The notes beneath the pieces were generated by a model. That model saw nothing but the letters and a program-made list of their open reading frames with translations. It did no database searches and was not told the DNA's origin. A program made the translations under genes and the position numbers. DNA of 35,017 nucleotides from an uncultured Lachnospiraceae bacterium (GTDB lineage Bacteria; Bacillota; Clostridia; Lachnospirales; Lachnospiraceae). The DNA is taken from contig OMZJ01000166.1 in NCBI GenBank assembly GCA_900315495.1, positions 1 through 35,017 on the forward strand. Reading direction: 5' to 3'. This document shows, piece after piece, positions 16,530-23,594 of the stretch. Numbering within the stretch: the stretch's first letter is position 1; each line of letters begins with the position of its first letter.

Positions 16530-16566
16530 GCGGCTGGCGCATCCTGTGCGCCGGCCGCGCTCTTTT
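16530..16566 (+). terminator. Hairpin 3 with T tail, main lon terminator
   Basis: Arms GCGGCTGGCGCA and TGCGCCGGCCGC pair with one G-T mismatch and are followed by GCTCTTTTTATT. It ends 25 bases before the feo promoter and insulates it from lon. Confidence 0.7.
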
Positions 16567-16590
16567 TATTGCAAAACCCGCAGGAAGCGC

Positions 16591-16619
16591 TTGACTTGCC
16601 ATGGAAGTTGGTTTAATAT
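16591..16619 (+). promoter_or_regulatory. Promoter of the feo operon
   Basis: TTGACT at 16591-16596, a 17-base spacer, then TAATAT at 16614-16619. It is the only good promoter before the five feo-related genes and leaves a leader of roughly 130 bases. Confidence 0.75.
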
Positions 16620-16628
16620 AACTGATGC

Positions 16629-16644
16629 TAGTTATTATAAACTA
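16629..16644. promoter_or_regulatory. Candidate metal-regulator operator of the feo operon
   Basis: TAGTTATTATAAACTA is an A/T-rich inverted repeat (TAGTT and AACTA arms) ten bases after the -10 box, where a repressor would block initiation. Ferrous iron operons are normally repressed by Fur or a DtxR-family protein. The site is not a clear match to either classical consensus. Confidence 0.4.
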
Positions 16645-16758
16645 ATCTTGCCGCGGGCCTCCGCTTCCGGGACCGGGTTTCCGCCGTGTGCGGAGGCCTT
16701 TCCGCCGGCAGAAACGCAGCAGAGAGCATCCAGAGGAAAGGAGAGTGAGCGTTTCAGC

Positions 16759-16989
16759 ATGCTTCCATTGTCTTTTGCAAAAACGGGAGATACCGTGCTT
16801 GTCGTCCGCGTCGGTGGAAATGACGCAGCCAGACAGCATCTTTCCGATCTCGGATTTGTTCCTGGAGCGGTGGTGCGTGTCGTATCCTCACACAACGGGG
16901 ATCTGATTGTTGTCCTGAAGGATACGAGGCTTGCGATCACCAGGGAAATGGCCGAAAAGGTCATGACCAATGATGAGACCGGCAGATAA
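16759..16989 (+). CDS. feoA: Ferrous iron transport protein A (first copy)
   Basis: A 76-residue cytoplasmic SH3-like protein of the FeoA family, thought to bind and modulate FeoB. The sequence runs LVVRVGGNDAARQHLSDLGFVPGA, with the family's LxxLGFxPG turn at about residues 29-36, then VVRVVSSHNGDLIVVLKDTRLAI, the beta-barrel strands. The ATG at 16759 is the only start that gives the family length. AAAGGAGAG lies about 15 bases upstream, further than usual, so initiation may be weak. It is the first gene of the feo operon and is 114 bases before the second feoA. Confidence 0.85.
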   Translation: MLPLSFAKTGDTVLVVRVGGNDAARQHLSDLGFVPGAVVRVVSSHNGDLIVVLKDTRLAITREMAEKVMTNDETGR

Positions 16990-17103
16990 AGGCGGGGAAT
17001 GGATCCGAAAAGGATCCCGCCGGCCGGTCCGCACAGACGGCACCGCTTTCGGCGCAGAAAAACAGGGCAGAAAACAAAGCCCGGAGAGGGAGGAAATTCC
17101 AGG

Positions 17104-17328
17104 ATGACACTGAAGGATATTCCCGTTGCGGGAACAGGAAAAGTGACAAAAATCCACGGTTCGGACAAACTGAAGCGCAGGATTATGGATATGGGGATTA
17201 CGAAGGGGACAGACATCTACGTCCGCAAGGTGGCGCCTCTGGGAGACCCGATGGAAGTGACCGTGCGCGGCTTTGAGCTTTCGCTCCGCAAGGACGAGGC
17301 TGTCAACATTGATGTAGAACCGGTTTAA
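17104..17328 (+). CDS. feoA: Ferrous iron transport protein A (second copy)
   Basis: A 74-residue FeoA-family protein. It has KVTKIHGSDKLKRRIMDMGI followed by TKGTDIYVRKVAPLGDPMEV, the LxxMGIxxG turn and the following strands of the family (about residues 23-52), and ends with FELSLRKDEAVNIDVE as FeoA proteins do. It differs strongly from the copy at 16759, so the two are old paralogues and not a recent duplication. GGGAGG lies about ten bases before the ATG. feoB starts 25 bases downstream. Confidence 0.9.
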   Translation: MTLKDIPVAGTGKVTKIHGSDKLKRRIMDMGITKGTDIYVRKVAPLGDPMEVTVRGFELSLRKDEAVNIDVEPV

Positions 17329-17353
17329 CGCATCGGAGAAGAGGGAGAAGAAA

Positions 17354-19510
17354 ATGGCAATCAAGATCGCACTTGCCGGAAACCCCAACTGCGGCAAGAC
17401 TACGCTGTTCAATGATCTGACCGGAAGCACTCAGTTCGTGGGAAACTGGCCCGGTGTCACGGTGGAAAAGAAGGAAGGAAGGCTGAAGGGACACAAGGAT
17501 GTCATCATCCAGGACCTGCCCGGCATCTATTCCCTTTCTCCGTATTCTCCGGAAGAAGTTGTCTCCAGAACTTACCTGGTTGAGGAAAAGCCGGACGTCA
17601 TTCTGGACATCGTCGATGGCTCCAACATCGAGAGAAACCTGTACCTGACCACACAGCTTCTGGAAATCGGAATCCCGGTGGTTGTCGCCGTCAACATGAT
17701 GGATGTCGTCAAGAAGACCGGGACGACGATCGATCTGAAGGCGCTGGGCAGGGAGATCGGCTGCGAGGTCGTCCCGATCAGTGCCCTGCACGGCGAGAAT
17801 ACGAGAAACGCCGTGGAAAAGTGCCTGGCAGTGGCGGAAGAGCAGAAAAGCCGCGATCCGAGGGTTCCGCATGTTTACAGCGGTCCGGTGGAGCATGCGC
17901 TGGCCCACATCGAGGAGTCCATTCAGGACAAGGTAGAGCCGGAAAGCGTTCACTGGTATGCGATCAAGGTGTTCGAGCGCGACAAGCTGATCCTGGAGAA
18001 GCTGAAGCTGGACAGCGCGACGCAGGCCCACATCGAGGAGCACATCAAGGACTGCGAGAAAGAACTGGACGATGATGCCGAGTCCATCATCACCAATGCC
18101 CGCTATGAATACATTCAGCGCATTGTCTCAAAGATGGTGCACAAGAAGGGATCGAAACAGAACCTGACCGTCTCGGACAAGATCGACCGGGTGGTGACCA
18201 ACCGGATTCTGGCCCTTCCGATCTTTGCCGTGATCATGTGGGCGATCTACTACGTCTCCGTTACGACGATCGGAAGAATTGTGACCGACTGGACCAATGA
18301 TGTGCTGTTCGGCACCTACATCAGCGGCTGGGCATCCGCCGGACTGGAAGCCATCGGCGCCGCACCCTGGGTGGAAGGCCTGGTGGTCGACGGCATCATC
18401 GGCGGTGTCGGAACCGTCCTCGGCTTTGTCCCGCAGATGATCCTGATCTTCCTGTTCCTGAGCATTCTGGAGGATTCCGGATACATGGCCAGAGTTGCGT
18501 TCATCATGGACCGTCTGTTCCGCCATTTCGGACTTTCCGGAAAATCCTTCATCCCGATGCTGATCGGTACTGGATGCGGTGTGCCTGCAATCATGGCGTC
18601 CCGTACCATTGAAAACGAGAAGGACCGCCGCATGACGATCATGCTGGCGACCTACCTGCCCTGCTCCGCAAAGATGGAGATCATCGCCATGATGGCGATC
18701 ACCTTCTTCTCCGGAAACGCATGGTTTGCACCGATCATGTTCTTCATGGGGCTGGCGATCATCGTTCTCGCTGGTATCGCCCTCAAGAAGGTCGGCTACT
18801 TTGCCGGCGAGCCGGCACCGTTTGTCATGGAGCTTCCGGCTTACCACGTGCCGACCGTCAAGGGGGTTCTGATTCACGTGTGGGAGAGAGCAAAGGCCTT
18901 CATCATCAAAGCCGGCAGCATCATCTTCCCGATCACCGTGGTTCTCTGGTTCCTGATGCACTTCGGTCCGTCCATGCACATCCTGGAGGATTCCGAGATG
19001 GAGCAGAGCTTCATCTATTACATTGGAAACGCACTGGCCTGGATCTTCAAACCGCTCGGATTCGGAACCTGGCAGGGAGCCGTGGCATCCGTGTCGGCTG
19101 AACTTGCCAAGGAGCAGGCCGTCAGTACCCTTGGTATGCTGGCACACGCTTCCAGCGATGCGGAGGAGGTTGTCTCCGCCGCAATCTCCAACCTGTTCGG
19201 CGGCAGCGCCCTGGTAGGCCTGTCCTTCACCCTGTTCAATATCTTTGACGCACCGTGCCTTGTCGCCATCGCGACGGCATTCCGCGAGCAGGGAGACAGA
19301 AAGTGGGGCTGGATCACGTTCGGTTTCCAGATGGCTGTCGGATACGGCATTGCACTGGTGGTCTACCAGCTCGGCTCCTTCTTCACGGGCGGCGGATTCA
19401 ATGTCGGAACGCTGGTCGGATTTCTTCTGGTGGCCTTCGTCGTGTGGGCGGTTGTTCGTCCGGCGCCGAAGAAGACAGCGTCCGGCGAGACCGCTGCCGC
19501 AGTGGCCTGA
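17354..19510 (+). CDS. feoB: Ferrous iron transporter FeoB
   Basis: A 718-residue inner-membrane Fe(II) transporter with a cytoplasmic G-protein domain. The G domain shows G1 GNPNCGKT (9-16), the switch I region NWPGVTVEKKEG (31-42), G3 DLPG (54-57) and G4 NMMD (114-117). A helical insertion domain follows, then from about residue 285 the membrane part with Gate motifs GTGCGVPAIMASRTIEN and LPCSAKMEII containing the conserved Cys. Length is normal for Firmicutes FeoB without a C-terminal extension. GAAGAGGGAGAAG precedes the ATG. It sits between the two feoA genes and the Cys-rich FeoB partner. Confidence 0.97.
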   Translation: MAIKIALAGNPNCGKTTLFNDLTGSTQFVGNWPGVTVEKKEGRLKGHKDVIIQDLPGIYSLSPYSPEEVVSRTYLVEEKPDVILDIVDGSNIERNLYLTTQLLEIGIPVVVAVNMMDVVKKTGTTIDLKALGREIGCEVVPISALHGENTRNAVEKCLAVAEEQKSRDPRVPHVYSGPVEHALAHIEESIQDKVEPESVHWYAIKVFERDKLILEKLKLDSATQAHIEEHIKDCEKELDDDAESIITNARYEYIQRIVSKMVHKKGSKQNLTVSDKIDRVVTNRILALPIFAVIMWAIYYVSVTTIGRIVTDWTNDVLFGTYISGWASAGLEAIGAAPWVEGLVVDGIIGGVGTVLGFVPQMILIFLFLSILEDSGYMARVAFIMDRLFRHFGLSGKSFIPMLIGTGCGVPAIMASRTIENEKDRRMTIMLATYLPCSAKMEIIAMMAITFFSGNAWFAPIMFFMGLAIIVLAGIALKKVGYFAGEPAPFVMELPAYHVPTVKGVLIHVWERAKAFIIKAGSIIFPITVVLWFLMHFGPSMHILEDSEMEQSFIYYIGNALAWIFKPLGFGTWQGAVASVSAELAKEQAVSTLGMLAHASSDAEEVVSAAISNLFGGSALVGLSFTLFNIFDAPCLVAIATAFREQGDRKWGWITFGFQMAVGYGIALVVYQLGSFFTGGGFNVGTLVGFLLVAFVVWAVVRPAPKKTASGETAAAVA

Positions 19511-19612
19511 AGGCAGCCATCCTGTACGGACGGCAGGCCCTGGAAACAGACCTGGCCCGATGACAAACACGATGAACATTCATAAGGCCGTATAACAGGC
19601 AGGAGGTGACGA

Positions 19613-19861
19613 ATGATGACAATGAATTTTTCCAGTGCAATTGTGCTGATACTCATCCTGGCCGCTGCGGTCGGCGCGGCGGTGTACGGAATCCGGAACG
19701 GAGATTCCTGCGGCGGAAGCTGCGCAAACTGCAGAAGAGCCTGCAGGGAGGCGGCAAAGGTGCGCCGTAAGCTGGCGCAGGCGCAGAAGGACAAGACGAA
19801 ATCTTCCCTCGCGGTCAGCAGTGTCATCTCCGCCAGAAAGGAAAAGCGTCGCAATGGTTAA
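19613..19861 (+). CDS. FeoB-associated Cys-rich membrane protein
   Basis: An 82-residue protein with one N-terminal membrane helix (residues about 8-25), followed by NGDSCGGSCANCRRAC, four cysteines in close spacing, and a basic tail. This is the pattern of the small FeoB-associated Cys-rich membrane proteins found after feoB in Firmicutes; they may handle iron or connect to FeoB, but no activity is proven. AGGAGGTG lies five bases before the ATG. Its stop overlaps the next gene by eight bases, so both are translated together. Confidence 0.85.
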   Translation: MMTMNFSSAIVLILILAAAVGAAVYGIRNGDSCGGSCANCRRACREAAKVRRKLAQAQKDKTKSSLAVSSVISARKEKRRNG

Positions 19862-20081
19862 GAATATTGCCGGAGTGGATGGTATGATGTGCGGCATGTG
19901 TGAATCGCACATCAGTGATGCGATCCGTAAGGCGTTTCCGGATGCGAAGAAAGTAAAGGCATCCCGGAGGAAAAAGGAAGCCGTGTTTCTGACCGAGGAA
20001 CCGGTGGATGAGGAAACGGTTCGAAAGGTCGTCGAGGCAACGGGGTATCATTTCACCGGCCTGACGACGGAAGAGGCATAA
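19854..20081 (+). CDS. Heavy-metal-associated (HMA) domain protein
   Basis: A 75-residue protein with the ferredoxin-like HMA fold. The metal-binding loop GMMCGMCESHI (about residues 10-20) carries the CxxC pair, and the end reads VRKVVEATGYHFTGL as in copper chaperones. It should bind a soft metal ion in the cytoplasm, usually Cu(I) or Zn(II). Position as last gene of a ferrous iron operon is notable, because HMA domains are not known as Fe(II) carriers. The ATG overlaps the preceding gene by eight bases; no copper ATPase lies nearby. Confidence 0.85.
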   Translation: MVKNIAGVDGMMCGMCESHISDAIRKAFPDAKKVKASRRKKEAVFLTEEPVDEETVRKVVEATGYHFTGLTTEEA

Positions 20082-20126
20082 AAAAACCTGCAGACCTTGG
20101 TATGGATCAAGGCCTGCAGGTTTTTT
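20081..20126 (+). terminator. Terminator of the feo operon
   Basis: AAAAAACCTGCAGACCTTG (20081-20099) pairs with CAAGGCCTGCAGGTTTTTT (20108-20126) with one A-C mismatch and an eight-base loop. The A-rich left and T-rich right flanks allow it to work in both directions. It starts at the last base of the HMA gene's stop codon. Confidence 0.9.
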
Positions 20127-20218
20127 GTTCTGCAGCAGCGATATTGTCAGACTGCGGAATAAGTCTTTGCAGTTTCCTCTTGCCGGTCTGTGCGTTTCAC
20201 AAACTACGAACGGAAAAG

Positions 20219-20238
20219 CCCACGGCGATAACCGTGGG
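20219..20238 (-). terminator. Terminator of the hydroxy-acid oxidase gene
   Basis: CCCACGG and CCGTGGG arms with a CGATAA loop. On the minus strand it is followed by CTTTTCC, a weak T tail. A second small hairpin GGGAAG/CTTCCC at 20248-20265 precedes it. Confidence 0.6.
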
Positions 20239-20280
20239 AGGATATCAGGGAAGTACTTTCTTCCCGGTGAACGGCAGAAC

Positions 20281-21249
20281 TCAGCGGAACCAAAGCACTT
20301 CCGATGTCATCTCGGAGAGGTTCCGGATACCCGTGTACCCCATCAGCTGCTTCAGCTCCTGGTTCATCTTCTGGATTTTCTTCTCAACGCCGGCGGTTCC
20401 CTCGGACAGCAGGCCGGGCAGAATGCCTCTGCCGACCGAGACGGCGTCCGCGCCGAGCGCGAGGGCCTTGAAGGCGTCGCGGCCGTCGTCAATTCCACAG
20501 TCCACAAAAATCTTCAGGCGGCTGTTCTCGCCCAGGGCGTCAGTGATGTCCGGAAGAACCAGAAGCGGAGGCACCGCGAAAGGCATCCGGCCGTGGTGGT
20601 GGCTGACGAAAATGCCATAGCACCCCGCCTCGGCGCAGATTTCCGCGTCCGCCGCGCTGAGAACGCCCTTGGCAATAAAGGGGAGATCTCCCGCCGCGTC
20701 GATATAGGATTCCAGATCCTTTGATGTGACCGGTCCCATCGGGTGTCCGTCCACAACGTCATAGGATCCGTTCTCCCCGAAGACATGGTCGATGTCAATG
20801 CCGACTGCGACAGCGCCGCATTCCCGGGCGGTCTCGATCTGCTTTAGAATTTCATCGTGATCGGCAAACGGCTTGATGATCCGGACGGTGTCCGCGCCGA
20901 CGGCCGCAATCGAACGGTATTCGTCATCCGGCTCCATGCCGACCCAGTTGACAAGGCCGAGATCCTTTGCCGCCTGCGCATATTCCTGCATCGGCTTCCG
21001 GTCCGGCTTGCCCGCCTTGTTGAGATGGGAGAAGGCAGGCATCATGATGGGGGAGGAGTAGGTCCGCCTGAAGAGCTCGAAGGTGAGATCCGCCTCCGCG
21101 GCGCCGATCAGGTGTTCCTCAATCAGGATGCTGTCGAGATACTGACGGTTGATGATGTTGGCGTCCGCCGGATTCTGCTCCGGCTCGGGAATCATTCCCG
21201 CGGGTCCCGGCCAGGGACCGCGGAGTCCTGTCTTACTGGTTCCGCTCAT
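20281..21249 (-). CDS. FMN-dependent alpha-hydroxy-acid oxidizing protein
   Basis: A 322-residue TIM-barrel flavoenzyme of the family of lactate oxidase, glycolate oxidase and L-lactate dehydrogenase. Visible landmarks are PIMMPAFSHL (67-76), IAKGVLSAADAE with the FMN Lys at about 194, the catalytic region FVSHHHGRMPF with His and Arg (214-224), and FVDCGIDDGRDAFKALALGADAVSVGRGIL (about 248-277), the FMN phosphate site. The active-site segment reads SHHHGRM where lactate oxidases have SNHGGRQ, and the protein is shorter than canonical members, so the substrate is uncertain. The ATG at 21249 has AAGGAG five bases upstream. A frameshifted HD-domain gene lies directly upstream on the same strand, so the oxidase is probably now read from that gene's promoter. 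Confidence 0.85.
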   Translation of the reverse strand: MSGTSKTGLRGPWPGPAGMIPEPEQNPADANIINRQYLDSILIEEHLIGAAEADLTFELFRRTYSSPIMMPAFSHLNKAGKPDRKPMQEYAQAAKDLGLVNWVGMEPDDEYRSIAAVGADTVRIIKPFADHDEILKQIETARECGAVAVGIDIDHVFGENGSYDVVDGHPMGPVTSKDLESYIDAAGDLPFIAKGVLSAADAEICAEAGCYGIFVSHHHGRMPFAVPPLLVLPDITDALGENSRLKIFVDCGIDDGRDAFKALALGADAVSVGRGILPGLLSEGTAGVEKKIQKMNQELKQLMGYTGIRNLSEMTSEVLWFR

Positions 21250-21326
21250 GGATGCTCCTTTCTGTCCGGACGGCAGCGAACAAACCGCTGCGTCTGTTTG
21301 TGCGGGCTGCACAGGCGTGTTCCTGT

Positions 21327-21571
21327 ATCTTCCTCCGGCACGCCTGCAGCGCGGAGTGGCTCCGCTGTGTGGGCGAGATGCCCGTCCGGAAATTTCCCAT
21401 AGTCAAATCGTGAAGACAGCCGACGGCCGCCCAGTGCTCGGGATCTTCGCCGAAATGTTCCGCCATGGCTTCCATGCAGGCGGAGACGTTGGCTGCGTGG
21501 AGCTTCCGGTGCTCTTCGGTTACACAGGTATCGTTGAGGCGTTTGGCCTCATCCAGGATCAGTTTATCCAA
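21327..21571 (-). pseudogene. HD-domain phosphohydrolase, frameshifted and truncated
   Basis: From a TTG at 21571 the frame encodes an HD-superfamily start: EEHRKLHAANVSACMEAMAE (about residues 19-38), then EDPEHWAAVGCLHDL with the HD metal pair. At about 21405 homology jumps to another frame, which reads DYGKFPDGHLAHTAEPLRAA and GVPEED down to about 21327. Joining them gives the usual HDLDYxKFPD of small HD hydrolases, so one base has been lost in a GATTTTGAC-like stretch. After VPEED the expected C-terminal third is missing, and the oxidase gene follows. The product in this sequence cannot be a working hydrolase. A sequencing error could explain the frameshift but not the missing C-terminus. 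Confidence 0.7.
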
Positions 21572-21602
21572 TGCAGGGCATCTCTTTTCTGATTACGGAG
21601 AT

Positions 21603-21608
21603 ATTATA
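21603..21608 (-). promoter_or_regulatory. -10 box of the HD-oxidase transcript
   Basis: Plus-strand ATTATA reads TATAAT on the minus strand, 32 bases before the TTG start at 21571. The -35 region (TTCCAC at 18 bases) is poor. Confidence 0.4.
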
Positions 21609-21727
21609 GCACAGACCCGGCGGCCGTGGAAAAATCCGCTCTGTCACCCGCGCGTCAGATGGCCCTTCGACACAGTGCCGGTGCCGTGACCAAACCACGG
21701 AGATCGGACAGCGGCGCTTTTTTGTAC

Positions 21728-21760
21728 TGTTGCCGAAACCTTCGCGGGGGGTCGGCAACA
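21728..21760 (+). promoter_or_regulatory. Inverted repeat upstream of lrgA
   Basis: TGTTGCCGA and TCGGCAACA are perfect nine-base arms separated by 15 bases, followed by ATTTTG. It lies upstream of the lrgA promoter, so it may be an operator for a regulator or a weak terminator of an upstream transcript. The rest of 21609-21830 shows nothing I can name. Confidence 0.4.
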
Positions 21761-21834
21761 ATTTTGCCATCTGCCAGGGACGGCGTCGGCCAAAGAGTGG
21801 CAGAATTTCCGGGATGTGAAAAGGTCCGTATCCG

Positions 21835-21843
21835 TGCTATCAT
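21835..21843 (+). promoter_or_regulatory. Extended -10 promoter of lrgA
   Basis: TGCTATCAT matches the extended -10 pattern TGn followed by TATCAT. It lies about 100 bases before the lrgA start; no clear -35 box is visible. Confidence 0.4.
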
Positions 21844-21944
21844 TCGGGTTGCGGTTTTTGGAAGCCGTCCGTCAGGCTGTCCGGATTACACAGAATCTGC
21901 GGTCAGATCGGCGGAATACATCGATGGAAAGGGAGGGTTCTGTG

Positions 21945-22325
21945 ATGAAGATTGTAAGGGAGTTTCTCATCATTTTGTTTATCACCTGCATCGGCGAAGT
22001 GTTGCACTATCTGCTTCCGCTCCCGGTGCCGGCCAGCATTTACGGACTGGTACTGATGCTGGTACTGCTTTCAATCCATGTCATTCCGCTCGACGCGGTG
22101 GAGAAATCCGGGGACTTCCTGGTAGAAGTCATGCCGGTGATGTTCATCCCGGCGGGAGTCGGGCTTCTCGTCTCCTGGGCGGATCTGAAGTCGATTCTTA
22201 TTCCGGTCCTGGTCATCACGCCTGGGGTAACCCTGATTGTCATGATCGTCACCGGCAAGGTGTCTGACCGGATCCTGAAATTCACGGAGAAAGAGTCTGA
22301 AGTTGGGGAAAAGACCCGCGGATGA
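21945..22325 (+). CDS. lrgA: CidA/LrgA family holin-like protein
   Basis: A 126-residue membrane protein with four hydrophobic segments. The N-terminal part, FLIILFITCIGEVLHYLLPL followed by PVPASIYGLVLMLVLL, carries the PVPxSIxGLxLL signature of the CidA/LrgA family, and MPVMFIPAGVGLL (about 62-74) is the second conserved block. Members are holin-like and influence autolysis, murein hydrolase export or pyruvate movement. The ATG at 21945 follows GGGAGGG at seven bases. lrgB follows on the same strand but after an unusually long gap of 226 bases. Confidence 0.88.
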   Translation: MKIVREFLIILFITCIGEVLHYLLPLPVPASIYGLVLMLVLLSIHVIPLDAVEKSGDFLVEVMPVMFIPAGVGLLVSWADLKSILIPVLVITPGVTLIVMIVTGKVSDRILKFTEKESEVGEKTRG

Positions 22326-22369
22326 AAGAGAATTCCTTGTGTAAGAAAACAGCAGCCCGAAGGCAGGTA

Positions 22370-22387
22370 CTCTCAACTGGTTGAGAG
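22370..22387. promoter_or_regulatory. 18-bp palindrome between lrgA and lrgB
   Basis: CTCTCAACTGGTTGAGAG has perfect eight-base arms around TG. With only two central bases it cannot form a normal RNA loop, which favours a protein-binding site. It lies in the long gap between two genes that are normally adjacent. Confidence 0.4.
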
Positions 22388-22551
22388 AGGATGGAAAAAT
22401 TCCCTGGGAAGAATCAACCGCCGCAGACTCCGTGGCAGAAGGAGAGTGACTGATTTCTGCACCACATTGTGCTGCCGGACGCAGAATGCTTCGTGCCGGG
22501 CGGGGAGTAATACGGAATATTATTTCAGTGAAAAATGGGGAGAAAACGATC

Positions 22552-23244
22552 TTGGATAATCTGATACAGAATTCAGCAACCGTCGGTGTTGTCATCAGCC
22601 TGTTAGCCTATGGCTTCGGCTCCTTCCTTCAGCGGAAGACGCACTTCAGCCTGTGCAATCCGCTTCTGATCTCGATCCTACTCGTCATCGCTTTTCTGGG
22701 CATCTTCCGGATCAGCTACGATTCCTATAACCTCAGCGGCCAGTATCTGAGCTATCTGCTGACGCCGGCCACAGTGGCGCTTGCCATTCCGCTGTATCGG
22801 CAGATGGACCTTTTAAAGCACAATCTCGTCGCAATCCTGATCGCTGTCCTGGCAGGCGTCCTGTCCAGCCTCGGCTCCATTCTGGTGCTCTCCATTCTGT
22901 TCCATCTCAGTCATTCCGAGTACGTCACGCTGCTGCCCAAGTCCATCACGACGGCGATCGGCATGGGGATCTCGGAGGAACTGGGCGGAAATGTCAACAT
23001 TTCGGTTGCTGTCATCATCGTGACCGGCGTCGTCGGCAACATCATCATTGAGCCGGTCTGCCGCCTGTTCCGCATCAAGAATCCGATCTCCAGAGGGCTG
23101 GCCGCCGGCACCGCGTCGCATGCGATCGGGACAGCCAAGGCCATGGAGATGGGAGAGGTTGAGGGATCAATGAGCAGCCTGGCGATCGTTGTCTCCGGGC
23201 TGATGACCGTGATTCTGGCCTCGGTCTTTGCCGGGTTATATTGA
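22552..23244 (+). CDS. lrgB: LrgB/CidB family membrane protein
   Basis: A 230-residue polytopic membrane protein, partner of LrgA. It shows NPLLISILLVIAFL near the start and the family blocks LTPATVALAIPLY, PKSITTAIGMGISEELGG and GTASHAIGTAKAMEMGEVEG (about 175-194). The TTG at 22552 gives the usual family length and has GGGGAGA about nine bases upstream; the open frame extends to 22486 with a GTG at 22528 as alternative. The protein probably acts with LrgA in the membrane to modulate autolysis or metabolite export. Confidence 0.88.
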   Translation: MDNLIQNSATVGVVISLLAYGFGSFLQRKTHFSLCNPLLISILLVIAFLGIFRISYDSYNLSGQYLSYLLTPATVALAIPLYRQMDLLKHNLVAILIAVLAGVLSSLGSILVLSILFHLSHSEYVTLLPKSITTAIGMGISEELGGNVNISVAVIIVTGVVGNIIIEPVCRLFRIKNPISRGLAAGTASHAIGTAKAMEMGEVEGSMSSLAIVVSGLMTVILASVFAGLY

Positions 23245-23254
23245 ACGGCATACG

Positions 23255-23371
23255 TTTGTCTTCTGCGTTTTTGATCGTGGAGAGGCGGTGTGCGATGACA
23301 AAGGAGGTTCTGTTTTCCATGAGTCTGTCCATGGCGGACTGGATCTGCAGCTCGGTGATGGGTTCCACCCG
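23255..23371 (-). pseudogene. Relic of an ABC exporter ATPase domain
   Basis: On the minus strand about 38 codons read PITELQIQSAMDRLMENRTS followed by FVIAHRLSTIKNA, the segment from just after the D-loop to the H-loop His and beyond of lipid/drug-exporter type ABC ATPases. No Walker A, signature LSGGQ or membrane domain is present. A stop lies nine codons upstream of the conserved part, and after KNA the match ends, ten bases from the lrgB stop. The piece is the remnant of a deleted gene. Confidence 0.75.
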
Positions 23372-23453
23372 ATCCTGGAGGAGATGGACACGAATTCATA
23401 GGTCGTGCAGATAGAGATTCGAAAGAAAAAATAGTATGCTTTTGGTGAATATA

Positions 23454-23462
23454 TGATATGAT
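23454..23462 (+). promoter_or_regulatory. Extended -10 promoter of the 5'-nucleotidase gene
   Basis: TGATATGAT matches TGn followed by TATGAT, inside an A/T-rich stretch (23420-23465) that contrasts with G/C-rich flanks. No good -35 box is seen. The leader to the ATG is about 125 bases. Confidence 0.5.
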
Positions 23463-23468
23463 GGTTTC

Positions 23469-23569
23469 AGACAGCAGGGCGCCCGCCCTGTCTGCGCAGC
23501 CTGTCCCCGCGATGCTGCGGAAATCGCGGGGAAACAGAGGAAACAAAGCCCGCCGCCGCAAGGGCGGGC
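23469..23569 (+). other. Structured leader with three hairpins
   Basis: Hairpin 1 at 23469-23493 (AGACA...GGGC with GCCCTGTCT, imperfect). Hairpin 2 at 23505-23531 (CCCCGCGAT and ATCGCGGGG, perfect). Hairpin 3 at 23548-23569 (GCCCGCC and GGCGGGC). They fill the leader between promoter and ribosome binding site. None has a T tail, and I cannot match them to a known riboswitch class. Confidence 0.5.
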
Positions 23570-23594
23570 ATTCCGCAGGAGAAGGGAGAAGTCA

